Source: Cloeon dipterum (lineage: Eukaryota > Arthropoda > Insecta > Ephemeroptera > Baetidae). Taken from it: DNA of 64,000 bases. The notes under the pieces are model-generated. The model was not told the DNA's origin, made no database searches, and saw nothing but the letters and a program-made list of their open reading frames with translations. Location of the stretch: the NCBI RefSeq assembly GCF_949628265.1, contig NC_088790.1, positions 12,280,545 through 12,344,544 on the forward strand, read 5' to 3'. Of the stretch, positions 12,595 through 24,769 are shown piece after piece. Within the stretch, counting starts at the first letter, position 1. Every line of letters begins with the position of its first letter. A program made the translations under genes and the position numbers.

Positions 12595-15500
12595 GGGTGG
12601 ACAATGGACGCGGACAGGCGTATCGAGTGCAGTTAGTGGAGCGTGACCCGCCCGCCGCCCGCCCAAAGCTGCAGTCTCCTGCGCGATCACAATGCACGCG
12701 ACACTCTTCTCCTGCTCCAGTCTGCTGCTGCAGCCGGCCAAGAGGGTCTCCGAAACGAAATCGAAATAGAAAAAACGCATGGTTTTTGCAACGCAGACGA
12801 CCGACGCACGGGACTCTGTCACAGAATCGTCTTTTTGTTCGGGATATCTACGCCCAATTTGCTGGTGACAAGTTAAATTTAACAAAGACACTGCACTAAC
12901 AACCTATGCTTAAGATTTTCCGGATTTTTTAGTGTTTGTTAGACATTCTTGTCGGCTTGTGAGTTTCATCATCAATTTCAATAATTATTTTAAGTTAATG
13001 ATGTTGAAAAACATTCGATAGGGTACCATTACAAAGTAGAACGGATCGATATAATTAAAAAATGTTGACCTTTTTCTTTAGCCATTGAACAAAAATTATT
13101 CAATAGAATCTTGTCGTACTTAATCTTAGCGTTTGCAATTACTGTCATCAATAATTTGTCCTATTTCAACATAATTCAGTGGTCTCCCTCAAGAAACAAA
13201 ACACATACTCCTTGTTTAATTGTACATCCTTAAGAAGAGTTCATTGAATTTTTAAAAAATTAAAAAGCTTTTGGCATTTTTAAGAAGCAAGAGCAATTTT
13301 AAAATTTTTAACCACCATATTAGCAATTCTTTGCGGAAGATGATAAATATTAAAAAACAATTATCTGGGTAAGTGAAAAAAGCCTCTAAATTCCAGCTAA
13401 AATTTGTCTACTGATGTTCCAGTACTTTAATGAAACCAATTGAGTCCAGCCTGTATTTGAAAGGAAAATTAAAAATGATGGAAGAAAGATTTCTATTTTT
13501 TTCTAACATCAATAATTTTTATTATAATTATAAGGCTTTTTACCAAATGAAATATTTATTTATTTACTATCATGGCATTATTTATTTTTTCCTGGTATCC
13601 ATAAAATATTTCAAGGTGAGCAAAATATAATAGTTAAGGGCCAAAATTTTGAGCTCAAAGAAAATTTTAAGAAATTACAATAGTTAACCACAAATTGTTA
13701 TTGATTATTGTGTTTACCTCCACTTTTACGATTGCTCTCTCAAAGTTTCAAATTTGACAAAATAGTTTCCACATATCTAAAAATAATGATTTTTTTTTAA
13801 TTTACGTATTCAACGTATGATGTATTTCAATGAGTAAACAAATTCAACTCCCAATTTTTCGGGAATTTCCCTGAGGGTAATGTAAATGGAAGTGCGGCCC
13901 AGATTTAGACCATTTAGCGACGAGAGTATAAACAGCAGTCTCCTCGCTTTTGACATATTTCGGTCAGCCTTTAGAGGCGGCTCGCGCGCCGCACGGAGAG
14001 AAAAAGGTGGCTTTGTCCAAGCTGCTCCGCTTTGCGTCCTTTCGCGCGCAAAAAGCTGCTTTTTGTCCAGCTGACCATCTTTCCTGCCGCTCGAAAGAAG
14101 ATGACTTGTGCTTCTTACAGGTGCAAAGGCCGCTTTTTCTCCGCAATCCATGACTAATTATCCGTTGGTGCAAATGTTTTGATCAGTGTGTGCGGCAACG
14201 AATCTTCCATTTCCGCGTGTGAAATTACACATTTGGAGTTGTAACCGTAAAAATCGAATTTAATCATTGTTGTGTAAGAATTCATTAAACTCTTAAGGCA
14301 AAAGGTACATTTAAAAGTCGTAAAAAGTGTAAATTTATTAGAAATTTTGACAATTACCGCAGTCTAAAGAAACATTTTAGCGATTTTAAATTGATATTTC
14401 ATGCCCACTTCTTGTTAACTATTTTCTTTTTTATTTAAAATATATTCTATTAAAGAAAGTAAAGGTAAACATTTTACCAGTGCCGCTTAGATATACAACG
14501 AAGTGGGTTCCAAAGTTTTAACACTTATAAAGTGTTAAGAAATGTTTTGCTGCCTTAATGAAAATCATGATTTAATTCGCTAATATGTGTAATATACCCC
14601 TTATTTAGAAATATGTTTAATGGAACATGAGGAGCGGTATTAAAATCATAAGAGCGAGCCGGTTGGTTTTTTGAGAAATTTAGTGAATTATGGATATTAA
14701 TTTTTGCTTCGCCCTCATTAGAGTATTGATCTCTTGTAAAGAGATTCTAAATCTGACAATCAATTAACTCAATATTTACAGTATTAAATCTCTAAATACG
14801 CCAAAAAAGTAATAATGAAAGTTTTATGATACTGCAGCTAATAATGTCCAACAATAATTGAAATATTTACAATTTTGCTGAATAGACTTTCTTAGAAAGT
14901 AACAATGATTAATGTTTAAACATTATATGTCATTCAATGAAGCATTTGCTGCGCCGATTTCACTGACCAAGTGTAAGTTGTGCTCATCTCAAGTGCGAGA
15001 GAATTCCCACGCGCGTGCGGCCAGCCGAAAAAACAATCTGTGGTCTAGTTTTACTTTTTCTGCCACCGCTTTTCTTTGAAGTCAAGTGTAAAATTAAAAT
15101 CTATTTAGCTGTGACAATCGATCTTTCCGCTGTTGCGTTTTAGAGGGACTTTGGTCTGTAAAATTTTTAATTTATTAATTATAATCTGCAAGATTTGTGT
15201 ATATTATGCCAAGCAACAGAGCAATGGATGATGCATAACCAGAAGCACTAAGCGGAGAGCAAGAAAAAGAGAAAGAAGAGTATGTATTGTAAAAACTTTG
15301 CATGATACCGTTTCAGCCATTCTACGGATCATCAATATTTTCGATGTCAATAAGGGAAACAAAAAATCAGAGCTTAAAATCTAAAATTTACGGTAGGATA
15401 AATTTGAATTATTTATTTTCAATCAACGTCATTTTAAAAATATTTCAACCTGAAAAGGTATGCTTGAATTAAATTTCTTTTCAAAACATTTTTTTCAATT

Positions 15501-16260
15501 TAGGTGTCTCGATTATTAACAATTGAGGCAGATGTCGAGCCAACAGGAGCCCGCAATTGCAGCTTTCATTCTTATCCTTCACGTCAGTTGCAGAATCTGA
15601 TGATGGAAGTGCAGCAGCAGTAGCAGACGACGCACTCAGTCAGCCTTTTTAATTCTCTCTCGTCGCGCGGATAAACCCAGCAAATAATAAGTGCACGGAG
15701 AAACGGAGGAAGCAGCAAAAGAGGCGCGATGATGAATTTCCACTCGGTTTGGCGCGCACAAATGACCAAAAGAGAAAGGACCAAAAGCTGCAGCAGTCAT
15801 TACCAGCTTTTGAGTGCAAAATTTAGGCTGCATAAAGCCACACTCGATTCGTCTGAGCAAATTCTCTGAGCACACAGATGAGACACTTAGATCCAGTTGC
15901 TCAGCGCATTCTTTCTACCATATACACCGACATAAAATCGATAATTCACCCGTTGCGCGACACGGGTTGTTAGATCTATTACAAAGATTTGAAGCTTCAT
16001 ACTCCTCTTCACGGGAATTCATCGCTTGCTTTTGATTTCTGTGCAATTTTCATGATGCCTAATTCTGGCTCTAGGCTTTTACATTATTTATCTGATATGG
16101 CCTCAATGGCTACTTTGGACTAATTTAGTATTATATCAGCGGTAAATGCATTACAAATTATTATTATTCACAAATATTAAATACCGCTACATCTATAAAG
16201 CAGATTCAATTTGATACGTAGACTCAGTTATTTTTGTAAATCTTTTTTCATTTTCATTGC

Positions 16261-16533
16261 ATGACATTCTTCTTACAATTTTCTAGAGAAATTGTTAAGC
16301 CTTACTCAAGTTTTATTACTTTACCAGGTTCGGCATTTAAGATGATACCCGATTTTATTGGAGACACGCAATCTGTCAATTTAAAAGAATTATTTATTAT
16401 CAATGATGATATGTTACACTACACGATGAAACGTAGTGATTTTCAAGACATTTGTTCGCTCATATTTTCTTTAAAGAAGCAATTAAGCCTAAAAATGTCT
16501 GGTAACTGTTTAAATATTGCAAGAAATTATTGA
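16261..16533 (+). other. Unrecognised protein-like open frame
   Basis: A 90-codon plus-strand frame in AT-rich DNA. A polypyrimidine tract and TTTTCTAG just inside the frame, before residue 9 (codons from about 16,285), could be a splice acceptor. The sequence (PGSAFKMIPDFIGDTQSVNL) has balanced composition and reads like real protein. No family was recognised, there is no promoter, and no partner exon was found. It may be a decayed insertion or chance. Confidence 0.15.
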
Positions 16534-16727
16534 AAAAAAACTTCTATATTGACAATCCTGACGAACCAATTCAAGAAAATTAGTTTGGTAAAGAAATACA
16601 TAATTCATACCTGAATTTCAGTCTGGGGACAACAATATTAGCTAAAACGTTGTATGGATCTGACAACTTGATATATTTAAGTGACATACTTTTGTGAAAC
16701 ATTGACAACTACTATCCCATTTTTAAG

Positions 16728-16793
16728 AGCGCGCCCTTCTCAGTCCTCGGACAGGGATAAAAAGCAAGATCTAAATATATTTAAAAAAAAATA
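16728..16793 (+). mobile_element. SINE-like retroelement, copy 3 (3' end fragment)
   Basis: The sequence GCGCGCCCTT followed by GTCCTCGGACAGGGATAAAA matches the 3' end of the 43.5-kb copy in the opposite orientation, and an A-rich stretch follows. Only the tail end is present, as expected of a 5'-truncated retrocopy. Confidence 0.5.
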
Positions 16794-19658
16794 ATTTCTT
16801 TTAGATTAACGATTTATTAAACCGCAGTCAATGTAATTGTATAGAAAAATCACCGGCTACGTGTTTATATAGCTGAAAATAATAATTGTCTTACTGAATA
16901 CGGAAGCATTCGGAAGATGTATTTTTCATGTATACTTAAAACTAAAATCTAAGTGCAGTCACAATTAAGAGGAATTTGGGACGTGAGCCGCTTGACGACA
17001 TAAAACGGCTGATATAATCGACAAGGAAGATGCAAGAAGAAAACAAAAAGATTAAAGCGTGGATGGCAAAGTTCTCACGTTTCACATACACAGATGAAAA
17101 AGATGGCACTCGTTTTAAACCACACTGCTCAAATACGTAATAATATTCCTCAATAGACAAAATAAAAGTTCTTAAAATTTTCCATATAAAATATAATCAC
17201 AAAAATAACGCACACAATTTTTTTTTATTGTAATCGATAAGGCCATTTATGAAAGTGAAAAACCCATTGAGCATACTTTAATAAGGTATCAAATCACGCA
17301 GCGTTTTCATTTAGCAGGTGACCCACTGACATTGAATGTACATCTTTCTCTAACCAGAGGAAAAGGCGATGGACACACAATAGGGAGAAAAAGAAGTGAT
17401 TCAGCAGAGTTGAGGAGCTGCTCGTCCAAGCAATAACTCGGAGAACAGCGAAGAGAGGAAACGTGACAATGGCCATCCAGATCACTTTTCTCACTCGCTC
17501 GAATCATTGATGGGAGGAAAATATTCAAGTGAATGGAGATGATTGAATCGAAATGACGAATAAAGATTCAATTGTTCAAATCAGCGTGGAATTGATTTAA
17601 GTTCATCGACAAAATTCCATTTTATTTGCAATAGATTTACAATGGTGAAACATCAAAAGTCAAACAATGTCTACCTTCTATCCAAATAAAGCACTTATAA
17701 ATTAGTGCATTAAAAATATTTTTACTGCTTCCTTAGAAAAAAGATAGCTATTATTTAACCGAATCGTTTTCAGTTGTTGTGGTCAGAGATTTTTTCGAGT
17801 CAAGGAGCCGCTTAGTGGTAATTTGGGAGTCTTAAAGCGTGAAATTGCTAGGAAAAGGCAATAATCGAGTGTAAAGATGTGGCACAAACACACGAGTCAA
17901 GCAAAGTAGGCAAATCCGCAGGAAAGAGCTTTGCATCGCGTGCAGGTGGGAGGACTTAGTTGTGTATTTTTATTGCCTGCTGAAGCGCATCTTCTATTTA
18001 TGAGACTAAATAGTAATATATATTGACGGGAAAATTGCGAGAGCTCCATTCCAACACTGCCAATAATTAGTCTCCTTACGATTCTCCGCGGTTCCCTTTT
18101 AAAAAGCAACTATATACCTATAGGGGCCATTATATCTCAATCCAAGTTTCACAGAGAGTCCAACAAAAACCTAACAAAATTTATGTTATGGAAAGAAACA
18201 ATGGGTAGAAAAAAACAGAAACCTTTTGTCATTCAATTTAAGTAAGAAAGTCTTCTCTAAGTGAATTTTCAACTATTCATTTTATAAGGACCATTCAAAC
18301 CGCTGACCATTGCAAGAATAAACAAGAATGTAACACTGAAAAATTGAATTCTTCGTTCAAGTTGGTCATACGCAGTTTTCATTTTTTTTCTGACAGCAAA
18401 AATAACGACAATCATGTCAAAAGATGTATCAAGATAAGCTTTTTTGGTTTGAATTTCATGTCGCGGTGCCAAATTAGATTATGGCGTGCATCCGAAGAGA
18501 CTCAATATCAGCGGAAATTGATGAATCGACACCATATCAGCGAGCATTCCGTGAATAATGTAATTGGCAAAAACTTCGTGGGATCAAGCCATTGTTAATT
18601 ACACACTCGCACGCCATTATTCGAGCCTCACCAGTCATTTTTTCGCCGACAAACAACGGGATACGTTGATGGATGTCGATAGATGCTGATCTCTTCACTC
18701 GCGCCGAAATTTTGTTTTATAAATAAATAACGTTCGTGAATGTATTCGCGTACTTTGTGTATGTAAACATTGTCCTCAGGCGGCATGTCCTCGATTTCGG
18801 AACGGCTCTTTTTCTGCGCCTCATCATCATTTTGTTTATTACCATTTCTTCTCGCTCTTCGTCAAAATGAATGAGATGCACAACACAACACATTTTCACC
18901 TTCTCGTGAATGGGCACAAGAAAATAATAAGCACACACAGTACTAAAAAAAATCGCAATATATTTCTAAAAATAAATACAGTGATGTTATTGGAGAGGAG
19001 CAACAGATTATGGCCAATGAAAGGGTTTCTCATTTTCTTTAAATGAAATATAAAATGGAAATACATATCTTATTGTAATGAAATTTCCTATATCATCTTT
19101 TAATTGTCTTTCTTCGTAAATGCGTATTTTAACTGAACTACAAAACCTTAGATGATAAAAACAGGAATGAGAAATCTAAATCTTAATAGCTGAAACTAGC
19201 ATTAATATCTAAGTAAGAACAAAATTAAAAATATAGTTCGAACCGTTTCAAAGCAGGCGAAATAAAGTTTCCCCCTGCCCGCCATTGACATAAAATTAAA
19301 AAACAAATCTAATTACAGCCAATTGGTTTCTTTCAGAATATAACAGGAAGTAATTGCTATAAACATGACTGTAATAAGGAAATATACGTGTATGAATTTT
19401 TGATTAATAATATATGCCACCAAAATCCATGAGCTCATGAATTTAAACTCTAAAAACAAAACCCCAAACTGTTGACTATATTAAAGAAAGCAGTTTTCAT
19501 TTGACTTTATCATTATCAAGGTCACTGCAACAATATTATGATCTGACAATGAACGAAGATGCGGATGTTTGCACACTGGAGACGTACGGTGACCCAGAAA
19601 GAAGTCTGGTCGGTGCTGCCGCTGGTGGTCGCAGTCGCAAGCGTGCTCAGGGTCCAGG

Positions 19659-19697
19659 TATAAATATCGGGAGGTGCGAGCGCTAGTCGCCTCAGTC
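19659..19697 (+). promoter_or_regulatory. Orphan TATA/initiator pair
   Basis: TATAAATA at 19659-19666 is followed by an arthropod-type initiator TCAGTC at 19692-19697, close to the usual spacing. The flanks are GC-rich. The first ATG downstream is followed at once by a stop, so any transcript would be non-coding or begin with a leader exon. No gene on the plus strand was found. Confidence 0.25.
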
Positions 19698-19699
19698 GC

Positions 19700-21960
19700 T
19701 TCTGAGGTTCCGCGGCATGTAAATACGCCTAACTGCAAGAGAGACAAGTGTGTGTTCTTGGTGCTGAGCTGATGGAGGAGAATTAAATGCTTTTGCCAAA
19801 TCAACATTTAATGCTTTTTTAGTGGGCATATGTAGAAGGGATTAAGGTTTGGCGCCGGAGGGTATGCAACCGGCATAACACGTCGCCGGTCGTTGAACTC
19901 TCTATGAGGGGAGGGGGAAAGGTCGAATCTCTCCTCTGCTAATTTATGAATCGGAGATAGTAATAACGTTTTTTACCTTGCCTCCGAATAGGGAAATAGT
20001 AGTGGCATTCCAAACGGATGATTTTTATTTCCTCATCAGAGCGATTAACTGTAAATGTTTTTATTGGGTTCCGTAACGAATTTATTGATTAATTTTTTAA
20101 TTTTTGGTAAATGCTGTTAATGAAGGCAAAAAGCACACGAGAATGTGTTTAGTTGAAATTAAATGCAGCTGCCTTGGTGGTTGAAAATGAACTGCTTATC
20201 TTTTCTGTTTCTATGGAAATAAGGAAAAAAGCCTCTTATTTCATAAATTAAAATATTCAAAAATCTATTTTCTAAGAAGGCTTTTATTTTTTAACATTTT
20301 TAGATATTGCTTGGAAGAGACTGCTTCTTTTCAACGCATCCGCCTGAAATTCGATTTTAGCCTAATTTTGATACTTATTCATATCTTATTCGGTTTATTC
20401 TCGTGTGCAAAAAATGCGACGCAATTGAGAGTAAAGAGCAAGTGCGCGCGTTGATAGGTGCAGGTGCTGCGGTGGCAAGAAGTGGGTCAGTTAGCCGGAT
20501 CTACCGCTGAGTGATCCGCTCGCTCTTTCTTTCTCTCTCTCTCTGGGTCACATCTTCTCCTCTCCCTAATTTGGACGGGTCTTAATTCTCCGCATGCCCT
20601 CATTCCCAAATACCGAAGAAATATATATATACGCAGCGCATTGTTCGCCTGGCCCACGGGCCCCATCCTCTTTTTCGCCGCTTTTGTTTTTCTCTTTCTT
20701 TGGAAGTTGCGCACGTGAGAGTGATAGCCCAATTGTTCGCCGATTATATGCAAATCACGCGCAGCAACGAAAAGAATAGAGAATCACACGCACAAAAGCT
20801 TTATTGTCTTCAATTCATTCCTGTACTGTGTTTATTTTGTTTACATGAGATTCGATGTAATAGAAATTATAGATTACTTAATTACTTAAAGAGTAAAGTG
20901 GGTTATTAATTACTTTTATACTCCATTTATGCATGAAATTTTACATCTGGTGATTTAAATTAAAAAATATACTATATCAGCAAGGAATGACTGGAATAAA
21001 ACCCGAATGGAAAAAATAAAGGGCAATAATTATGTGATAATTCTATAAAAAAATCGATACGTTTTAGGAAGATAGCAAAACTATTCGTACATTTTTGCAT
21101 TTTGTAAACATATATTCAACGCAAATTATTTATTTGCTAGTCGTAAATCTTGGAAAAAATTTCGCTTCATCTCAATAAATAAATCTTTTTTCGAACATCT
21201 TAAGTAATAATCGATTTCTTTTTTTTTGGTCTCAAAACCTAAAAACTCATTTTAAAATATAATGCCACCGAAACTGAAATAGAATGGGGGTTTGTGTTTT
21301 TTTTTTGTAAATTGTTTAAAACTTCATATCCCATCTAAAAGCAAACTACATCAGCGCTTTTTGGCCAGCGCAAAGACGGAAAGCAAGCTAGTTTCGCGTT
21401 ATGGAGAACAGACTCCCTCTTCAGGAGGACTCAAGAACTTTCTTGTTTGATTGCAGTTTGCAAACTTTAATATGATTAAATTTGTAACTTTTATTATACC
21501 GTTTTTTTGTATAAGAGTTATTATTAAATAAATTTAAAATTAAAAAGTCTGTAAAATTCACGTTATCTCTTTTGTTAATGAACGCAAAATATTATTTGAA
21601 ATATTTAACGTGTATTTTTCTTTTGTTATTTATTTGAGGTCTTGTCCTTTTCGATTATATTCGATCATAGAATAATACACTCTTTCCGACAACATTGTCA
21701 AAAATATGCAGAGGATGCATTGTACGATACATGAATTTAATAATGTTAAAACTAATGCATTTTTTGATTTTAATAAAAATAATTTAGGTAATAAAAACGA
21801 TGATGAAGAGTGATAAACAGCATATTTTTATTATTTATTTTGGTCACTTCTTGTGATATTCCATTTAATGTTCACTTGAAAATCAAGATGTAAATACGGC
21901 ACAGCAATTGGCATGACTCAGACTTAATAGCAAGAAGAAAGTGCAAAGAATGGTTCAGTT
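19700..21960. other. Intergenic, last part of the spacer Osiris C to B
   Basis: A GC-rich island at about 20,420-20,770 carries a CT microsatellite (about 20,520-20,545) and a short AT dinucleotide run at about 20,622. The rest is AT-rich. No gene was seen. Confidence 0.5.
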
Positions 21961-24696
21961 TTAGTTGTTGGCCGCGGCGCTGATAATGCGGACATCCGGT
22001 TGTCTGGCGGCTGCGGGGGTGATTACCCCCAGTGCACTAGGTGGGTACACGTAGGGCCCCAGCTCGTTCTGCGGGGGCGACCTGACCTCGTAGGCGACGC
22101 GACTGGAGGCACCTGCGGGGCGGCCGTTGCTGCCGTTGCCGTTGGTGGCCGGCATCAGCGTGCGCAGCAGTGACGCCCCCGAGAAGAAGACGGACACGAG
22201 GCTGGCGGCCAGCGACTTGAGCCCGATCAGCCCGGCGGCCAGCACGAACAGTGGCATCGAAAGAAGCACCTTCAGCTGCAGGGCCAAGATCAGGCCTAGG
22301 ATTGGGTCGATTGTGCGGATACCTGTTGCGAGTGGAAGTGGACGAATATTTTAATTGCTCTGCCTTCGAGGGAAATGCGGACACAAAAAATACAGATGAT
22401 CTAATTTCTAAGCCCGTGTAAATAATCAAAGTCAGGTTGAACAGGGGACTTCTTGACAGTGAGATTCTTTTTTTTAATATTATTTGTAGTGATATAGCGA
22501 GCTATCGAGTTGCTAAGATTATAAACTCCATTAGGATTTTACCATTATTGTTCATATTAGAGCGGATTTCGAAACCAGTTTCTATTATAACATGCTGATA
22601 ATTTTTAGAGTAGATTCTATTTGACGAAACAAATCGATCGATGTGTCATTTCACATTCCAGAGAAGCCCTCTGATTTATGATATTAGCTGGGGAAACGAA
22701 ATTAGCTTTGTTCATAATGTAAAAATATAAAAGCATACAGTCATTCGCTATTACATTTCTGAAAAAAAATTCCTTATTATTATTTGCGGGGTTGTCAGTG
22801 TTGACCATTAAGATTTGCACGGCTGCTTTTTTCGTAAAATAAAATAATTTTTTTTATTTTATTCTCACTCAAAATTAAAGCCTTTAAAATCACGATAAAT
22901 GAAAATCGCAAGTTGTAGGCTGAGTGCAATTTTTAAGAAAAGTTTCAGAGATTGGTTTTAAATAAATTTTGAGTCATTAAAAGTACTAATCAAAATATAA
23001 AAATGCAAACAAAACAATTGAATGGCTGAAAAAATAATCTGTATAGCCGCACAAATATTATTTTAAGATGAGAAAAGTGAAATATTTAAATAAAATTTCA
23101 CTTTTAAAAATGGATTTGTTATGAAACGTCTCTGATTTGTGCATACAAGTGCACGTGAATTTCTCCATGTGATTGATGCAAATTAGAAAAAAACGCTCTA
23201 TTTCATGAATTTCTATTTTAATTAGCAACCAAATATTTTGATTGAATTATTAGCGTCTTGAATGTTTGCATTAGATAAAAAATATAAAAGCTTCAGAAAC
23301 ATTTTCTAACCGTATTGAGAAAAGAATTCCTGGTTTTAAATTATTCCTAAACTATCTGAAAAATGCTAGTTATTTTCGGGAATAAAACTCGCAAGTTTTT
23401 TTGTCAAATTGTCCCTACTGCTAACAAATATTTGCTTAATCATTCATATTAAAAATTCTTGACACCACTAAAGTTTCATAATTTTTTCCAAATTTATTTT
23501 TTTCAACTTATTTATAAGACTCAAGAAAGTTTTGATTTACTGGAGTACAAACTTTCGTCCTAAATAAGACGCTTCAAAATCATTCGAGAAGTTCCATTAT
23601 CATTTTTTTAATTAAAGGGGCATTAAAATTAATTCATTTTGCCGGTTTATACGGCCTGATACACCTGTTAACTATTTTTTCTAGCGTTTAAAGACTGAAC
23701 GTCCAATAATTGATTCTTCATCTGTATCGAATAGAAGCTCGGAAAATGTTGGCCATATCGTTTAAATTGCACATAGCATACTTTAATAATTGCTTTCGAC
23801 ACATAATTTGCATGATACTTTCGATCTTGATTCGTACCGGAAACGGTCTATTTTCACCATAAACACGTATTTCTCATTAACACGTATCGCGGCTAGCTAA
23901 TCGCAGAGCGAAAACAAAAGAGATAATGCGTGTGTGTGAGAGAGGCAGGAAAAGAAAGCATGACCGTCGTCCCGACAACAACGAAACTGTTGAACGAACG
24001 CCGGAACACACGAGATATTTTCGCCCTTGACCACGAAAAGCGGCTAGGGACCTTTAGACGCGCACGGGAGAGGAAGTTATGTGACCTAATTTCTTCGCCT
24101 CTTCAAGAAGACGAGTTAGTTGTGCGCTAGACGAGTGGAGGTTTCTCAGAAATTATTCAAATCACCGTCGCTTCGATTACAAGGAAAAAGGAAACTGTAG
24201 AAAGAAAAAGCTCACCTCTAGCGATCAAATCCTCACCCACGGACCTCAGGATATCTTTGGAAATTTCTTCTAGTGCAGAGCTGAAATTGTTATCATGTGT
24301 GTAATTCATACAAACAATAAATCAGTTAAATTCAATACACAAATTGTTTTAGTCTAATTTAATTTTGAAATAATGAGCGTACATATTGGAGATTATTCTA
24401 GACTGTGTTTTAATGCCAGTAATTTGTTCAGCAGCTGAATTAAGAACTGCGGAACGAAATTGAAATTTAATATCATTGTAAGTCAATAAGTTTCATCAAT
24501 TAATTAGTTTCAGTTTGTTTTAAGCCTAAATGAAAGTCACTGAAAGCTTGAAGAAAGAGTAAACTTACTTTCGATGCTGCGAGTTGATCTTGTGTTTGCA
24601 GCTTCCGGCGCACTTATCTGGGTAGCTGCTCTTGTCTGCCAGGCCCTGAGCAAGCAGGCACAAGACACAAAGTACCAAGCAGGTGTCGCTCAGCAT
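21961..24696 (-). CDS. Divergent short Osiris-like protein C
   Basis: Exons are 24569-24696, 24216-24280 and 21961-22322 (555 nt, 184 aa), with phases 2 and 1. All borders are GT/AG and the frame stays open. The signal peptide is about residues 1-20 (MLSDTCLVLCVLCLLAQGLA). Two cysteines come soon after (KCAGSC), closer together than in normal Osiris proteins. The second exon is only 65 nt (ALEEISKDILRSVGEDLIAR) and replaces the whole DUF1676 middle region. The last exon is entered in phase 1 at Gly, as in the canonical genes. It codes a hydrophobic segment (LALQLKVLLSMPLFVLAAGL, IGLKSLAASL) and a Pro/Ala-rich tail with VAYEVRSPP. The tail lacks a clear AQxLAY motif. The position in the cluster, the phase-1 module and the hydrophobic pattern support an Osiris origin. 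This remains inference. Confidence 0.65.
22323..24215 (-). other. Intron 2 of Osiris-like C
   Basis: 1.9 kb, AT-rich, with a GC-richer patch near 23,880-24,130 close to exon 2. No exon with matching phases was found inside. Confidence 0.5.
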
Positions 24697-24754
24697 TGTC
24701 GGTGGGTCGAAGGGTGTTGGCCGAATAAATCGCCACCGCACTTGCACACGCACT

Positions 24755-24760
24755 CTTATA
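24755..24760 (-). promoter_or_regulatory. TATA-like box of Osiris-like C
   Basis: The minus strand reads TATAAG about 59 bp before the ATG at 24696. Confidence 0.5.
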
Positions 24761-24769
24761 GACGCAAAC

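Larger units (their letters stand above)
12900..19640. other. Intergenic, first part of the spacer Osiris C to B
   Basis: Mostly AT-rich, with GC-rich patches at about 13,880-14,160 and 15,530-15,960. It contains a SINE fragment at about 16,728-16,793 and a short protein-like frame at 16,261-16,533. No gene with splice support was found. Confidence 0.5.

Noticed and set aside
20520-20545. CT-rich microsatellite
   Set aside because: A short simple repeat with no link to a gene; mentioned only as content of the island.
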